A stretch of DNA of 64,000 bases from Nocardia anocheti (GTDB taxonomy: Bacteria; Actinomycetota; Actinomycetes; Mycobacteriales; Mycobacteriaceae), in the NCBI RefSeq assembly GCF_029675105.1, contig NZ_JAQQFV010000008.1:124001-188000 (forward strand), written 5' to 3'. Below, piece by piece: positions 24,053-32,111 of this stretch. The notes under the pieces were generated by a model, which was given only the letters and a program-made list of their open reading frames with translations, did not search any database and was not told the origin of the DNA. Both the position numbers and the translations under genes were made by a program. The number at the start of each line of letters is the position of its first letter. The stretch's first letter is position 1.

Positions 24053-24887
24053 AGGTGCCCGGATCGGGGCCCACGCGGGTGCCCTTGTCGAGGCGGTTGA
24101 TCGCCTCCATCGCCGCGGCGTCGAGTTCGAAGGTGAACACGTCGAAGTTCTCGGCGATGCGCGAGGGCGTCACCGACTTGGGGATGACGATATTGCCCAG
24201 CTGCAGGTGCCAGCGGATGATCACCTGAGCGGGCGTGCGGTCGAGTTCCTCGGCGATGCTCGTGATGGTGGGGTTGTCCAGCAGGGTGCCCTGCCCGAGC
24301 GGGCTCCACGCCTCGGTGGCGATGGCGTGGTTGGCGCCGTACTGGCGCAGGTCGCGCTGGGACAGGGTGGGGTGCAGTTCGATCTGGTTGACCGCCGGGG
24401 TCTCCCCCGCGTCGGCGATCAGGGTCTCGAGGTCGATCACCCGGAAGTTCGAGACGCCGATCGAGCCGACGCGGCCCTGCGCCTTCAGTGCCTGGAACGC
24501 GCGGAAGGTGTCGACGTAGCGACCGGCCGAGGGCACCGGCCAGTGAATGAGATACAGGTCCAAATAGTCCAGGCCCAGACGTTTCATGCTGGCGTCGAAG
24601 GCGCGCAGCGTGGAGTCGTAGCCCTGGTCGGCGTTCCACAGCTTGGTGGTCAGGTAGATCTCGTCGCGCGGGATCCCCGACTCACGGATGGCGCGGCCTA
24701 CGCCTTCCTCGTTTCCGTAGACCGCGGCCGTGTCGATACTGCGGTAGCCGACCTTCAACGCCTCGGCCACCACTCCGGTGACGTCCTCCGCGGGCACCTG
24801 GAACACGCCGAACCCCAGCTGCGGGATCACGTTCCCGTCGTTGAGCACGATGGTGGGAACGAGGCTGCTTGCGCTACGGAAGGTCAC
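24033..24887 (-). CDS. Aldo/keto reductase
   Basis: This protein of about 284 residues is a (beta/alpha)8 aldo/keto reductase using NADPH. The catalytic tetrad is visible as Asp and Tyr in YRSIDTAAVYGNE, Lys in LTTKLWN and His in LIHWPVP. It resembles 2,5-diketo-D-gluconate reductases (AKR5 type), and physiological substrates are probably varied small aldehydes. GTG 24887 was chosen as the nearest start before the conserved VPTIVLNDGNVIPQLGFG; its ribosome-binding site is poor. Confidence 0.88.
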   Translation of the reverse strand: MTFRSASSLVPTIVLNDGNVIPQLGFGVFQVPAEDVTGVVAEALKVGYRSIDTAAVYGNEEGVGRAIRESGIPRDEIYLTTKLWNADQGYDSTLRAFDASMKRLGLDYLDLYLIHWPVPSAGRYVDTFRAFQALKAQGRVGSIGVSNFRVIDLETLIADAGETPAVNQIELHPTLSQRDLRQYGANHAIATEAWSPLGQGTLLDNPTITSIAEELDRTPAQVIIRWHLQLGNIVIPKSVTPSRIAENFDVFTFELDAAAMEAINRLDKGTRVGPDPGTFSAGLE

Positions 24888-24980
24888 CCTTCCGACCGTA
24901 GAAGTGCTTCGCCGTACCGTCAACGACGCCGACCTGCGTGTTTCCCCCGAGTCGAGATGGGGCACGAACCGGGGCGCCGG

Positions 24981-26492
24981 TCAGTAGACCACCCCGGTGA
25001 GCCCGATCCGGCGGTAGCGCACCCGGCGCAGGGCGCGCAGCTCGGCGGGCGCGGTGGCGCGCAGGGCAGCGAGTTCCTCGGTGACGGCCAGCACCACGCG
25101 CCGGGCGAAGGCGACGGGTTCGACTGCGGCGTCGGGGTATTCGCCGACGATACGGTCGACCACACCGTCGCGGTGCAGGTCGATCGCCCGAATGCCCTGG
25201 GCGTCGGCCAGTTCCGGCGCGTGCTCGGTATCGCGGAAGACGATCGCGCTGGCGCCCTCGGGCGGCAGCGGCGCCAGCCAGCCGTGTCCGGCGGCCAGCA
25301 CCCGGTCGGCGGGTAGCAGCGCCAGGGCGCCGCCGCCGGTGCCCTGACCGAGCAGGATCGAGACCGTCGGGGTGTCGAGGGTGACGAGATCGGCCAGGCA
25401 GCGGGCGATTTCGGGCGCGAGGCCGCGCTCCTCGGCCTCCTTCGACAGTGCCGCGCCGACGGTGTCGATCACCAGCACCAGCGGCAGGCGCAGTTCCTGG
25501 GCCAGTGCCATCGCGCGCCGCGCTTCGCGTAATGCGGCCGGGCCCATGGTGTGTTCGCCGCGCTGGCCGGATCGGTCGTGGCCGAACACGACACAGGGCT
25601 GTCCACCGAAGCGGGCCAGTGCCAGCACGACGGTGCGATCGGATTCGCCCTGCCCGGTACCGCTGAGCGGAACCCGGTGTGTCACATGGCGTAACAGGTC
25701 GCGAATGCCGGGCCGCCCGGGACGGCGGGTACTCAGCACCGAATCCCACGCGCTCGCGGCGGGATTCGCCGCCGACACCGGACTCAGCACGGGCGCGGCC
25801 CATCCCGGCTCGGCCGACACCGGCATCACCGTGCCACTGGCCACACTCAGCGCGCGATGTGCGATGCGGCGGAACACCTCCACCGGCACCACGCCGTCGA
25901 TCACGCCGTTGCGATAGAGGTTCTCGGCCGTCTGCACGCCGGGCGGGAACGGCTTGCCGTAGAGGGCCTCGTAGACGCGCGGTCCGAGGAAGCCGATGAG
26001 CGCGCCGGGCGCGGCGAAGGTGATGTGCCCCAGCGATCCCCACGAGGCGAACACGCCGCCCATGGTCGGATCACGCAGGTAGACGAGGTAGGGGTATCCG
26101 GCGGCCTTGTGCACGGTGACCGCGCCCGCGATCTTCACCATCTGCACGAACGCGACGGTGCCCTCCTGCATCCGGGTGCCACCGGAGGTCGGGGAGGCGA
26201 TCAGCGGCAGACCCAGTTCGGTCGCGCGCTCCACCGCCGACACGATCCGCTCGGCCGCGGCGACCCCGATCGACCCGGCCAGGAACGCGAACTCACACGC
26301 GATCACCGCCACCCGGCGACCACGCAACAGACCCTCACCGGTGAGCACGGACTCGTCGGTCCCCGCGCGCACGGCGGCGTCCACCAGCTCCTGGCGGTAG
26401 CGCGGGGTGATCGGGGGCTCGACCGGGGGCCGATCCCAGCTCACGAAGGTCCCGGAATCGAGCAACTGCCCGAGCAGCTCATTCGCCGACAT
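24981..26492 (-). CDS. accD3: Acyl-CoA carboxylase carboxyltransferase, fused beta/alpha type (AccD3-like)
   Basis: This protein of about 503 residues has two crotonase-like halves that transfer a carboxyl group to an acyl-CoA. The first holds SPTSGGTRMQEG and GVFASWGSLGH, and the second LGQGTGGGALALLPADRV. Length and segments match M. tuberculosis AccD3 (Rv0904c), whose partner genes prrAB, echA6 and Rv0906 are also in this window. ATG 26492 was preferred to GTG 26498 because family members begin near there. The biotin-carrier subunit is not nearby. Role in fatty-acid metabolism is probable; substrate is unknown. Confidence 0.88.
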   Translation of the reverse strand: MSANELLGQLLDSGTFVSWDRPPVEPPITPRYRQELVDAAVRAGTDESVLTGEGLLRGRRVAVIACEFAFLAGSIGVAAAERIVSAVERATELGLPLIASPTSGGTRMQEGTVAFVQMVKIAGAVTVHKAAGYPYLVYLRDPTMGGVFASWGSLGHITFAAPGALIGFLGPRVYEALYGKPFPPGVQTAENLYRNGVIDGVVPVEVFRRIAHRALSVASGTVMPVSAEPGWAAPVLSPVSAANPAASAWDSVLSTRRPGRPGIRDLLRHVTHRVPLSGTGQGESDRTVVLALARFGGQPCVVFGHDRSGQRGEHTMGPAALREARRAMALAQELRLPLVLVIDTVGAALSKEAEERGLAPEIARCLADLVTLDTPTVSILLGQGTGGGALALLPADRVLAAGHGWLAPLPPEGASAIVFRDTEHAPELADAQGIRAIDLHRDGVVDRIVGEYPDAAVEPVAFARRVVLAVTEELAALRATAPAELRALRRVRYRRIGLTGVVY

Positions 26493-26555
26493 ACGCACGG
26501 GCAGAGCCTAGCGGGACCGATGGACGGCGCGGCTCACCGCGGGCACACGAAAGGC

Positions 26556-26584
26556 GGGGCTGCGGCCTTCATCGCGGCAGCCCC
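26556..26584 (-). terminator. Possible terminator of the conservon operon
   Basis: GGGGCTGC and GCAGCCCC form an 8-bp stem around a 13-nt loop. A CCTTTCGT stretch follows on the minus strand. It lies 13-41 bp after the stop of the GTPase gene. Confidence 0.5.
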
Positions 26585-26596
26585 GGATCCCGTGGG

Positions 26597-27199
26597 TCAG
26601 TAGCCCTGCATGACCTTGCGCAGGGCGTACTCGGTCAAGGAGACCAGGGCCTGCTTGGCGGGCTCCCGCCGACGGGCGTCGATCGACATGATCGGGACGT
26701 CGGCGGGGACGGCCAGGGCCTGGCGGATGTCCTCGAGCGGGTACTTGGGGGCGTCGTCGAACTCGTTGAGCGCCACCAGGAACGGCAGACCGCGCGCCTC
26801 GAAGTAGTCGACGGCGGCGAAGCTGTCCTCGAGCCTGCGGGTGTCGACCAGCACCACGGCACCGATGGCGCCGCGGATCAGGTCGTCCCACATGAACCAG
26901 AACCGGTACTGGCCGGGCGTGCCGAACAGGTACAGGACCAGGTCGTCGGCGAGGCTGATACGGCCGAAGTCCATCGCCACCGTGGTGGTCGACTTCATCG
27001 GAATACCGGTCAGGTTGTCGATTCCGGTACTGGCGTTGGTGACCAGCGCCTCGGTGCGCAGCGGAACGATCTCCGACACCGCACCGACCAACGTGGTCTT
27101 ACCGACACCGAAGCCACCGGCGACAACGATCTTCGCCGAAGTCGGCTTGCTCGTGCGGGTGTCGACCTGCGCCGTCGAATCAAATACGCCGGAGTCCAC
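26597..27199 (-). CDS. Conservon GTPase (MglA-like, CvnD type)
   Basis: This 200-residue small GTPase has a P-loop GGFGVGKTTL at about residues 28-37, a GTPGQYRFWFMWD G3 segment, and an NEFD segment in place of NKxD. Conservon GTPases (CvnD in Streptomyces) act as switches at the membrane with the kinase, roadblock and DUF742 partners. It is the last gene of the four-gene operon and overlaps the DUF742 gene by 20 bp. Its exact targets are unknown. Confidence 0.92.
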   Translation of the reverse strand: MDSGVFDSTAQVDTRTSKPTSAKIVVAGGFGVGKTTLVGAVSEIVPLRTEALVTNASTGIDNLTGIPMKSTTTVAMDFGRISLADDLVLYLFGTPGQYRFWFMWDDLIRGAIGAVVLVDTRRLEDSFAAVDYFEARGLPFLVALNEFDDAPKYPLEDIRQALAVPADVPIMSIDARRREPAKQALVSLTEYALRKVMQGY

Positions 27200-27554
27200 T
27201 GAGAACCCTTTCGATCAGCTCGCGACGTTCATCGTCGCTGGAATCGTCTTTCAAAGTCGCCGAGACTCGCACGTGACCGGCCTCGATGAGGTCGGCGACG
27301 AGAACCCGCGCTACACCGATCGGTATACCCAATTGGGCAGCTATCTCGGCAACGGACGGCGATTGCCTGCACAACTCCACGATGGACGTTTCGAGGTTGT
27401 TCAGTTCGAACTGCCGCTCCATGGCGACCGGATGCGATGCGACGAGTGCCTCCAGCGCCAACTCGACCGCCGGTCTGGTGCGACCGGCAGTCAGTGAGTA
27501 CGGGCGAACGAGGCTGGGCTCGGCGCTCCCCATGCGGTGATCGTCTATGTCCAT
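27180..27554 (-). CDS. Conservon DUF742 protein (CvnC type)
   Basis: This 124-residue protein has the DUF742 winged-helix layout (ELCRQSPSVAEIAAQLGIPI, then LIEAGHVRV). It begins with the polar MDIDDHRMGS leader followed by the LVRPYSLTAGRT core. In conservons this protein bridges the roadblock protein and the GTPase. ATG 27554 was chosen because the longer frame upstream runs into the LC7 gene. The start lies 8 bp after the LC7 stop. Confidence 0.9.
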   Translation of the reverse strand: MDIDDHRMGSAEPSLVRPYSLTAGRTRPAVELALEALVASHPVAMERQFELNNLETSIVELCRQSPSVAEIAAQLGIPIGVARVLVADLIEAGHVRVSATLKDDSSDDERRELIERVLSGLRRI

Positions 27555-27561
27555 CCCACCA

Positions 27562-27975
27562 TCAGGAACCCATCGTGACGCGCGGCGTCGCCTGGACGGT
27601 CTGGCCCACACGCTCGACCAACAGAGCCATTTCGTAGCCGACCTGACCGATGTCACACGAGGTGTTGGTCAGGACCGCGAGGTAGGAGCCGTCGCCCACT
27701 GCCATCAGCAGCAGATAACCGTGCTCCATCTCGACGACGGACTGCAGTACAGTACCGCCTTCGAACAGATTCGACACGCCGACGGACAGACTCGCCAGTC
27801 CGGCGGTCACCGCGGAGAGCTGTTCCGCGCGGTCGACCGGGAGCTGGGCGCTCGCGGCCATCAGCAGGCCGTCAGCCGAGACCAGGACGGCATGGGCTAC
27901 GCCAGGAACCTCGTTGGCGAAGTTCGAAACCAGCCAATCCAGCTGACGGTTCGTACCACCTAGATCGGGGTTCAT
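27562..27975 (-). CDS. Conservon roadblock/LC7 protein (CvnB type)
   Basis: This 137-residue protein has the roadblock/LC7 fold (LDWLVSNFANEVPGVAHAVLV core). Such proteins dimerise and can act as GAP- or scaffold-like partners for MglA-type GTPases. ATG 27975 overlaps the kinase stop (ATGA). Complete order is kinase, LC7, DUF742, GTPase. Confidence 0.92.
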   Translation of the reverse strand: MNPDLGGTNRQLDWLVSNFANEVPGVAHAVLVSADGLLMAASAQLPVDRAEQLSAVTAGLASLSVGVSNLFEGGTVLQSVVEMEHGYLLLMAVGDGSYLAVLTNTSCDIGQVGYEMALLVERVGQTVQATPRVTMGS

Positions 27976-30900
27976 CGGTCTCCTTTATCTCCGGTTAGGT
28001 TCATTGCCTTCATTGCGCGGCCATCCCGGACGCCTTGCTGGTGACGACTCAAGCTGGACCTGATCGTTTCGGGATCACGTTGCGGAGTGCTGTCGGCCTT
28101 GCCGGTGACACCACCGGGCACGAGCCTGCCGCCCGGATTGCGCTGAGGCAAGCCCGCGGCGGTACGAACCTCGGGTTTGGCCTCGCTGGCGCGACGCGCG
28201 GCCTGCCAGCCTTCGTCACCGGGTGATTCGAAGGCGGCAGCCATCTGGGACCGGTCGGAATTCTCGTCCGTGAGCCACGCCGACATCATCTCCGCGAAGA
28301 TCGGCGTTCCGCCCATGACGGAATCGCCTTCCGGTGCCGGCTGCAACCTGGTCTGGAAGAACGACGCAGCCTTGGCCGGATTCGACCGGAAACTGTGCCG
28401 ACCCGGATCGCGCCCTGCCGACGCAGCGCTCTCCGGCCCCGCAGGTTCCCGATCCCGTTGGGGCAGAGCCACTCCGGGCCCGGCGTTCGCCTGCGGTACC
28501 ACAGTAGCGCCGGGGGCGCGCTGCGGCAGCCCATTCGGGCCCGCCGGTCGCGAGTCGGCGGGCGGCTGACCCGCCGCGGGGGCCCGCTGCGGGAGTCCGC
28601 CGGTCTGGTCGCGCTGGGGCAGACCGGTCGACGGGTCACGCTGGGGCAGGCCACCGGTCTGCTCACGCTGCGGGAGACCGCTGGCCGGGTCACGCGGCGG
28701 CAGACCACCGGACGGATCACGCTGGGGCAGACCGCCGGACGGGTCACGCTGCGGGAGGCCGCCGGTCTGGTCGCGGTGCGGCAGACGCGGGGTCGGCTCA
28801 CGGGGCGGGAGGCCGTTGGCCGGGCCGCGCTGGGGCAGGCCGGTCGACGGGTCACGCTGGATCGGCGCCGAATCCCGCTGCGGCCCACCGGCACCGCGCT
28901 GCGGGAGCCCGGTCGAGGGGTCACGCTGCACCGAGGACGGATCACGCTGCGGCAGACCCGTCATCGGATCACGCTGCGGGAGACCACCGGTCTGCTCACG
29001 CTGGGGCAGACCACCCGAGGGGTCACGCTGCGGGAGACCGGACGGGTCACGCTGCGGCAAGCCGCCGGTCTGGTCACGCTGCGGCAGACCCGACGGATCA
29101 CGCTGCGGCAGACCACCGGTCTGCTCACGCTGCGGCAAGCCGCCCGAGGGGTCGCGCTGGGGCAGACCGGACGGGTCACGCTGCGGGAGACCGCCGGTCT
29201 GCTCACGCTGGGGCAGGCCGCCGGACGGATCACGCTGTGGGAGGCCGCCGGTCTGGTCGCGCTGGGGCAACCGGGCGGGCTGGTCGCCGCGCTGCGGCAG
29301 ACCGGCCGACGGGTCACGCGGCGGCGCGCCGTTGGCGCCGGGCGAGCGCTGCGGCAGCCCACCCGAGGTCTGCTGCGGCTTGGCGGGTTCGCGCGGCGGC
29401 AGGCCGCCCGCGGGCGACGCCGACTCACGCGACGGCGCGCCGTTGGCACCCGGCTGCCGCACGGGTAGGCCACCCGAGGACTGCGGCGCCCCGGCGGGCT
29501 TGGCCTCGCCCGGCTGACCGGGCGCGGCGGGCGGACGCGGAGGTCCGCCGGGAGACAGATTGCGCTTGGGCAGCGCGGCCGCGGCGAGCTTGCCGCGCTG
29601 CGGCACGTTCCCGCCCTGACCGGGCGTGGCCGGACGCAGAGTGGGCGCCGACTGCTCGGCCGCGTCCTGCCGCTCGCCCTGGGCCATGGAGTTGCCCGGC
29701 TGACGCTGCGGCAGACCACCCTCGGCGGCCGGACCGCTGACACCCGGATCGACGGTGACCATCATGTTGCCGCCCGGGGTGCGGGTGATGGCCCGGGTCT
29801 GCATGGTGCTCGGCGGGTTCTGCGGGGTCGGCCGCTGGGGCTGTTGCTGCTGGGGCTGCTGCGGCGCGGGCGCCTGCTGCGGCGCGACGACCGGTCCACC
29901 GGCACCCGAGACGATCAGGCCGACCGGCACGTGCACCGTGACGGTGACGCCCGGATCGCGCGCGGTGTCGAAGGTCGGGCGCAGTCGCACGGTCAGACCG
30001 TGACGCTCGGCCAGGCGGCCGACCACGAACAGACCCATGTGGCGGGCGGTGTCGGGGCCCGGCTCGGCGGTCTGCTCGAGCCTGCGGTTGATCTCCGACA
30101 TCTCCTGCGGCGGCATACCGATACCGCGGTCGGCCACCTCGATCAGCAGACCCTGGTCGTGGGCCTGGGCGAAGGTGAACTTGACGTCGGTCTCCGGCGG
30201 GGAGGCGCGCAGCGCGTTGTCGAGCAGCTCGGCGAACAGGTGCGCCATGTCCGAGGCGGCCGGTTCCACCAGCGAGCCGCGCGGCGTGGCGCCGAGCTTG
30301 ACCCGCTCGTAGTCCTCGACCTCGGAGATCGCGGCCCGCAGCACGTCGGCGATCTCGACCGGCGCCGACTTGGTGCGGCGCTGCTTGGTACCGGCGAGGA
30401 TGAGCAGGTTGTCACCGTTACGACGCATGCGCGCCGCGAGGTGGTCGAGGCGGAAGAGGTTCTCGAGCAGGCGCGGGTCCTTCTCGTCGTACTCCATCGC
30501 CTCGATGAGGGTGAGCTGATGGTCGACGAGCGACTTGGAGCGCCGGGCCAGGGTCTCGAACATGTCGTTGACCTGCGAACGCATCTGCGCCTGATCGCTG
30601 GCCAGGCGCAGCGCCTGACCGTGGATGTCGTCGACGGCGCGGGCCAGCTGACCGATCTCCTCGTCGGAGCGCACCGGCATCGGCTCGAGCGGCACGTCCT
30701 CGGGGGCGGCGCCGTTACGCAGCTGGGCGACCTCGTGCGGGAGGTCGGACTCGGCCACGCGCAGCGCGGCCAGGCGCAGCCGGTGCAGCGGCACGATCAT
30801 CGAGCGGGCGACGAACACCGCCAGCAGCAGCGCGGCGAGGATGGTCGCGATGACGACGCCGGTGTAGGTCCAGGCGCCGGTGGCGGCCGAACCGGCCAGG

Positions 30901-31778
30901 TCGTCCATGGCCGACTCGATGGCCTTGGTCGACTCGTCGACGACCTTGGCGTAGCCGACGAGGCTGGAGTACAGCGAGGTCCGCATCTCGCCGACGGGCA
31001 GCTTGCCCGCCTGGATGTCGGGCCCGGAGGCCAGGGTCTCGCGGGTCTCGGCCTGGGACTTGAGGTCGGCGATCACCTGATCGCCGTCGGGGAAGCGGTT
31101 GCTGAGCACGTCGAGCAGGTGGCGCTCGGTGCTCACACCGGCGAGGAAGTGCTGGGCGCCGGTGGCCTGGCCGCGCAGCATCTCGGTCATGCCCGCCAGC
31201 TCGTCGACCAGCACCGAACGGGTGTTGAGCGAGTCGACCAGACGCAGCTTGGCCGCGTCCATCACCGGATCGCTGACCTGGGTGAGCGTGGTCTCGACGA
31301 TGTCGACGCTGTCGCGACGCACCTGCTCGACCGCCGCGAGCGCGGGTTCGGTGGAGGTGGTCAGGCCCTTGCCCTGCGCGCGCACCGCCTTGGCCTGCTT
31401 GATCATGCGCTCGAGGGCTGCGCGGGCCTTGGGCAGATCGTCGAGTCGGCTCAGCGACTGCTCCGCCGCGGCGATCGCGCCGTCGAGCTTGGCCAGGTCG
31501 TCGTCGGTGACGAGGGTCGTCGCCGGACCGGTCGGCACCATCTGGCTACCGGCGACCTGCGCCGAGGTAGCACTCAGCGCGGTGACCGACGGAATCGTGT
31601 CTACCTGCTCGTTGATACTGGAGAGCCGGTTGGCTTCCGAGAACTCGGAGGTAATCCTCGACACGCCGAGCCCGACCGCGACCGCGAGTGGCACGGCCAG
31701 TACGGCCGTAACCTTCCAGCGCAGGTCCCAGTTGCCGAGCGCCCAGCGCTTGCTGCCGGACCTAGCGGCGTCACGCAT
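27972..31778 (-). CDS. Conservon sensor histidine kinase (CvnA type) with GLPQRDPS-repeat tail
   Basis: This protein of about 1268 residues has membrane helices near residues 20-40 and 300-325 enclosing an extracytoplasmic nitrate-sensor-like helical domain. A HAMP linker follows. A GHKL ATPase lies at about 500-625 (N-box LFAELLDNALRA, G1 ADRGIGMPP, G2 ARHMGLFVVGR). The remaining half is low complexity and includes about 30 copies of GLPQRDPS-like units. The region before the ATPase has the conservon pattern FRLDHLAARMRRN instead of a standard phosphoacceptor motif. ATG 31778 was preferred over GTG 31847 because it begins the usual MRDAARSG leader. The tail is far longer than in ordinary relatives and may scaffold partners. 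Confidence 0.88.
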   Translation of the reverse strand: MRDAARSGSKRWALGNWDLRWKVTAVLAVPLAVAVGLGVSRITSEFSEANRLSSINEQVDTIPSVTALSATSAQVAGSQMVPTGPATTLVTDDDLAKLDGAIAAAEQSLSRLDDLPKARAALERMIKQAKAVRAQGKGLTTSTEPALAAVEQVRRDSVDIVETTLTQVSDPVMDAAKLRLVDSLNTRSVLVDELAGMTEMLRGQATGAQHFLAGVSTERHLLDVLSNRFPDGDQVIADLKSQAETRETLASGPDIQAGKLPVGEMRTSLYSSLVGYAKVVDESTKAIESAMDDLAGSAATGAWTYTGVVIATILAALLLAVFVARSMIVPLHRLRLAALRVAESDLPHEVAQLRNGAAPEDVPLEPMPVRSDEEIGQLARAVDDIHGQALRLASDQAQMRSQVNDMFETLARRSKSLVDHQLTLIEAMEYDEKDPRLLENLFRLDHLAARMRRNGDNLLILAGTKQRRTKSAPVEIADVLRAAISEVEDYERVKLGATPRGSLVEPAASDMAHLFAELLDNALRASPPETDVKFTFAQAHDQGLLIEVADRGIGMPPQEMSEINRRLEQTAEPGPDTARHMGLFVVGRLAERHGLTVRLRPTFDTARDPGVTVTVHVPVGLIVSGAGGPVVAPQQAPAPQQPQQQQPQRPTPQNPPSTMQTRAITRTPGGNMMVTVDPGVSGPAAEGGLPQRQPGNSMAQGERQDAAEQSAPTLRPATPGQGGNVPQRGKLAAAALPKRNLSPGGPPRPPAAPGQPGEAKPAGAPQSSGGLPVRQPGANGAPSRESASPAGGLPPREPAKPQQTSGGLPQRSPGANGAPPRDPSAGLPQRGDQPARLPQRDQTGGLPQRDPSGGLPQREQTGGLPQRDPSGLPQRDPSGGLPQREQTGGLPQRDPSGLPQRDQTGGLPQRDPSGLPQRDPSGGLPQREQTGGLPQRDPMTGLPQRDPSSVQRDPSTGLPQRGAGGPQRDSAPIQRDPSTGLPQRGPANGLPPREPTPRLPHRDQTGGLPQRDPSGGLPQRDPSGGLPPRDPASGLPQREQTGGLPQRDPSTGLPQRDQTGGLPQRAPAAGQPPADSRPAGPNGLPQRAPGATVVPQANAGPGVALPQRDREPAGPESAASAGRDPGRHSFRSNPAKAASFFQTRLQPAPEGDSVMGGTPIFAEMMSAWLTDENSDRSQMAAAFESPGDEGWQAARRASEAKPEVRTAAGLPQRNPGGRLVPGGVTGKADSTPQRDPETIRSSLSRHQQGVRDGRAMKAMNLTGDKGDR
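28570..29330 (-). repeat. In-frame tandem repeat array encoding GLPQRDPS-like units
   Basis: Degenerate 24- to 30-bp units with period mostly 27 bp encode variants of GG-LPQR-DPS, such as GGLPQREQT and GLPPREPT. About 30 copies were counted by eye across the tail of the kinase, densest in this interval. Repeats are in frame with no unique spacers, so this is coding low complexity and not CRISPR. It should be prone to length change by slippage or recombination. Confidence 0.85.
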
Positions 31779-32111
31779 CTCCCACTCACTTTCCAAACTG
31801 GCCTCGTATACCAAGCGGTCTACCAAGCGCCACCAGCGAACCTTCACACTCGCAATGCTGGCTCGCCAGGCGGTGCTGGCCGAGAACTGCGGCTGGCCGA
31901 GAAATTGCGTCTACGACTGCCCTAATAAGTGACATCAGATTCTAACGGATCAATAACTTCTTGGCTCACTCCCGGTAGAGGTCCGCGCGATGACCTGCCC
32001 GTTCCAGGCAAAACCAAAGGTCGCGGCACCCCCTCGGGTGTCGCGTGAAGTCTGCCACAATCATCAGGATCTATCGAGCGGGCATCGAAGCGAGGCTAGG
32101 GAGTCACGGGC
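31779..32111. other. Divergent intergenic region, conservon kinase and prpE
   Basis: These 333 bp have no convincing gene. An AT-rich block at about 31917-31965 (CCTAATAAGTGACATCAG, then TTCTAACGGATCAATAACTTC) is the best promoter candidate for the minus-strand operon. A 12-bp direct repeat GCTGGCCGAGAA occurs at 31875 and 31892. AACCTTCACACTCG near 31837-31850 covers the alternative kinase GTG. No hairpin or riboswitch was seen. Confidence 0.4.

Noticed and set aside
28570..29330. Repeat array resembling CRISPR by its regular period
   Set aside because: The units are contiguous, have no unique spacers, and are in frame within the conservon kinase gene.
28395..29468. Open frames opposite the repeat region, rich in TLGQTAGRVTLRE-type repeats
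   Set aside because: They are the antisense reading of the kinase tail; the kinase frame continues from a recognised ATPase domain.
29844..31925. Long open frame opposite the kinase sensor and ATPase part
   Set aside because: It is the antisense shadow of conserved kinase coding sequence and shows no domain.
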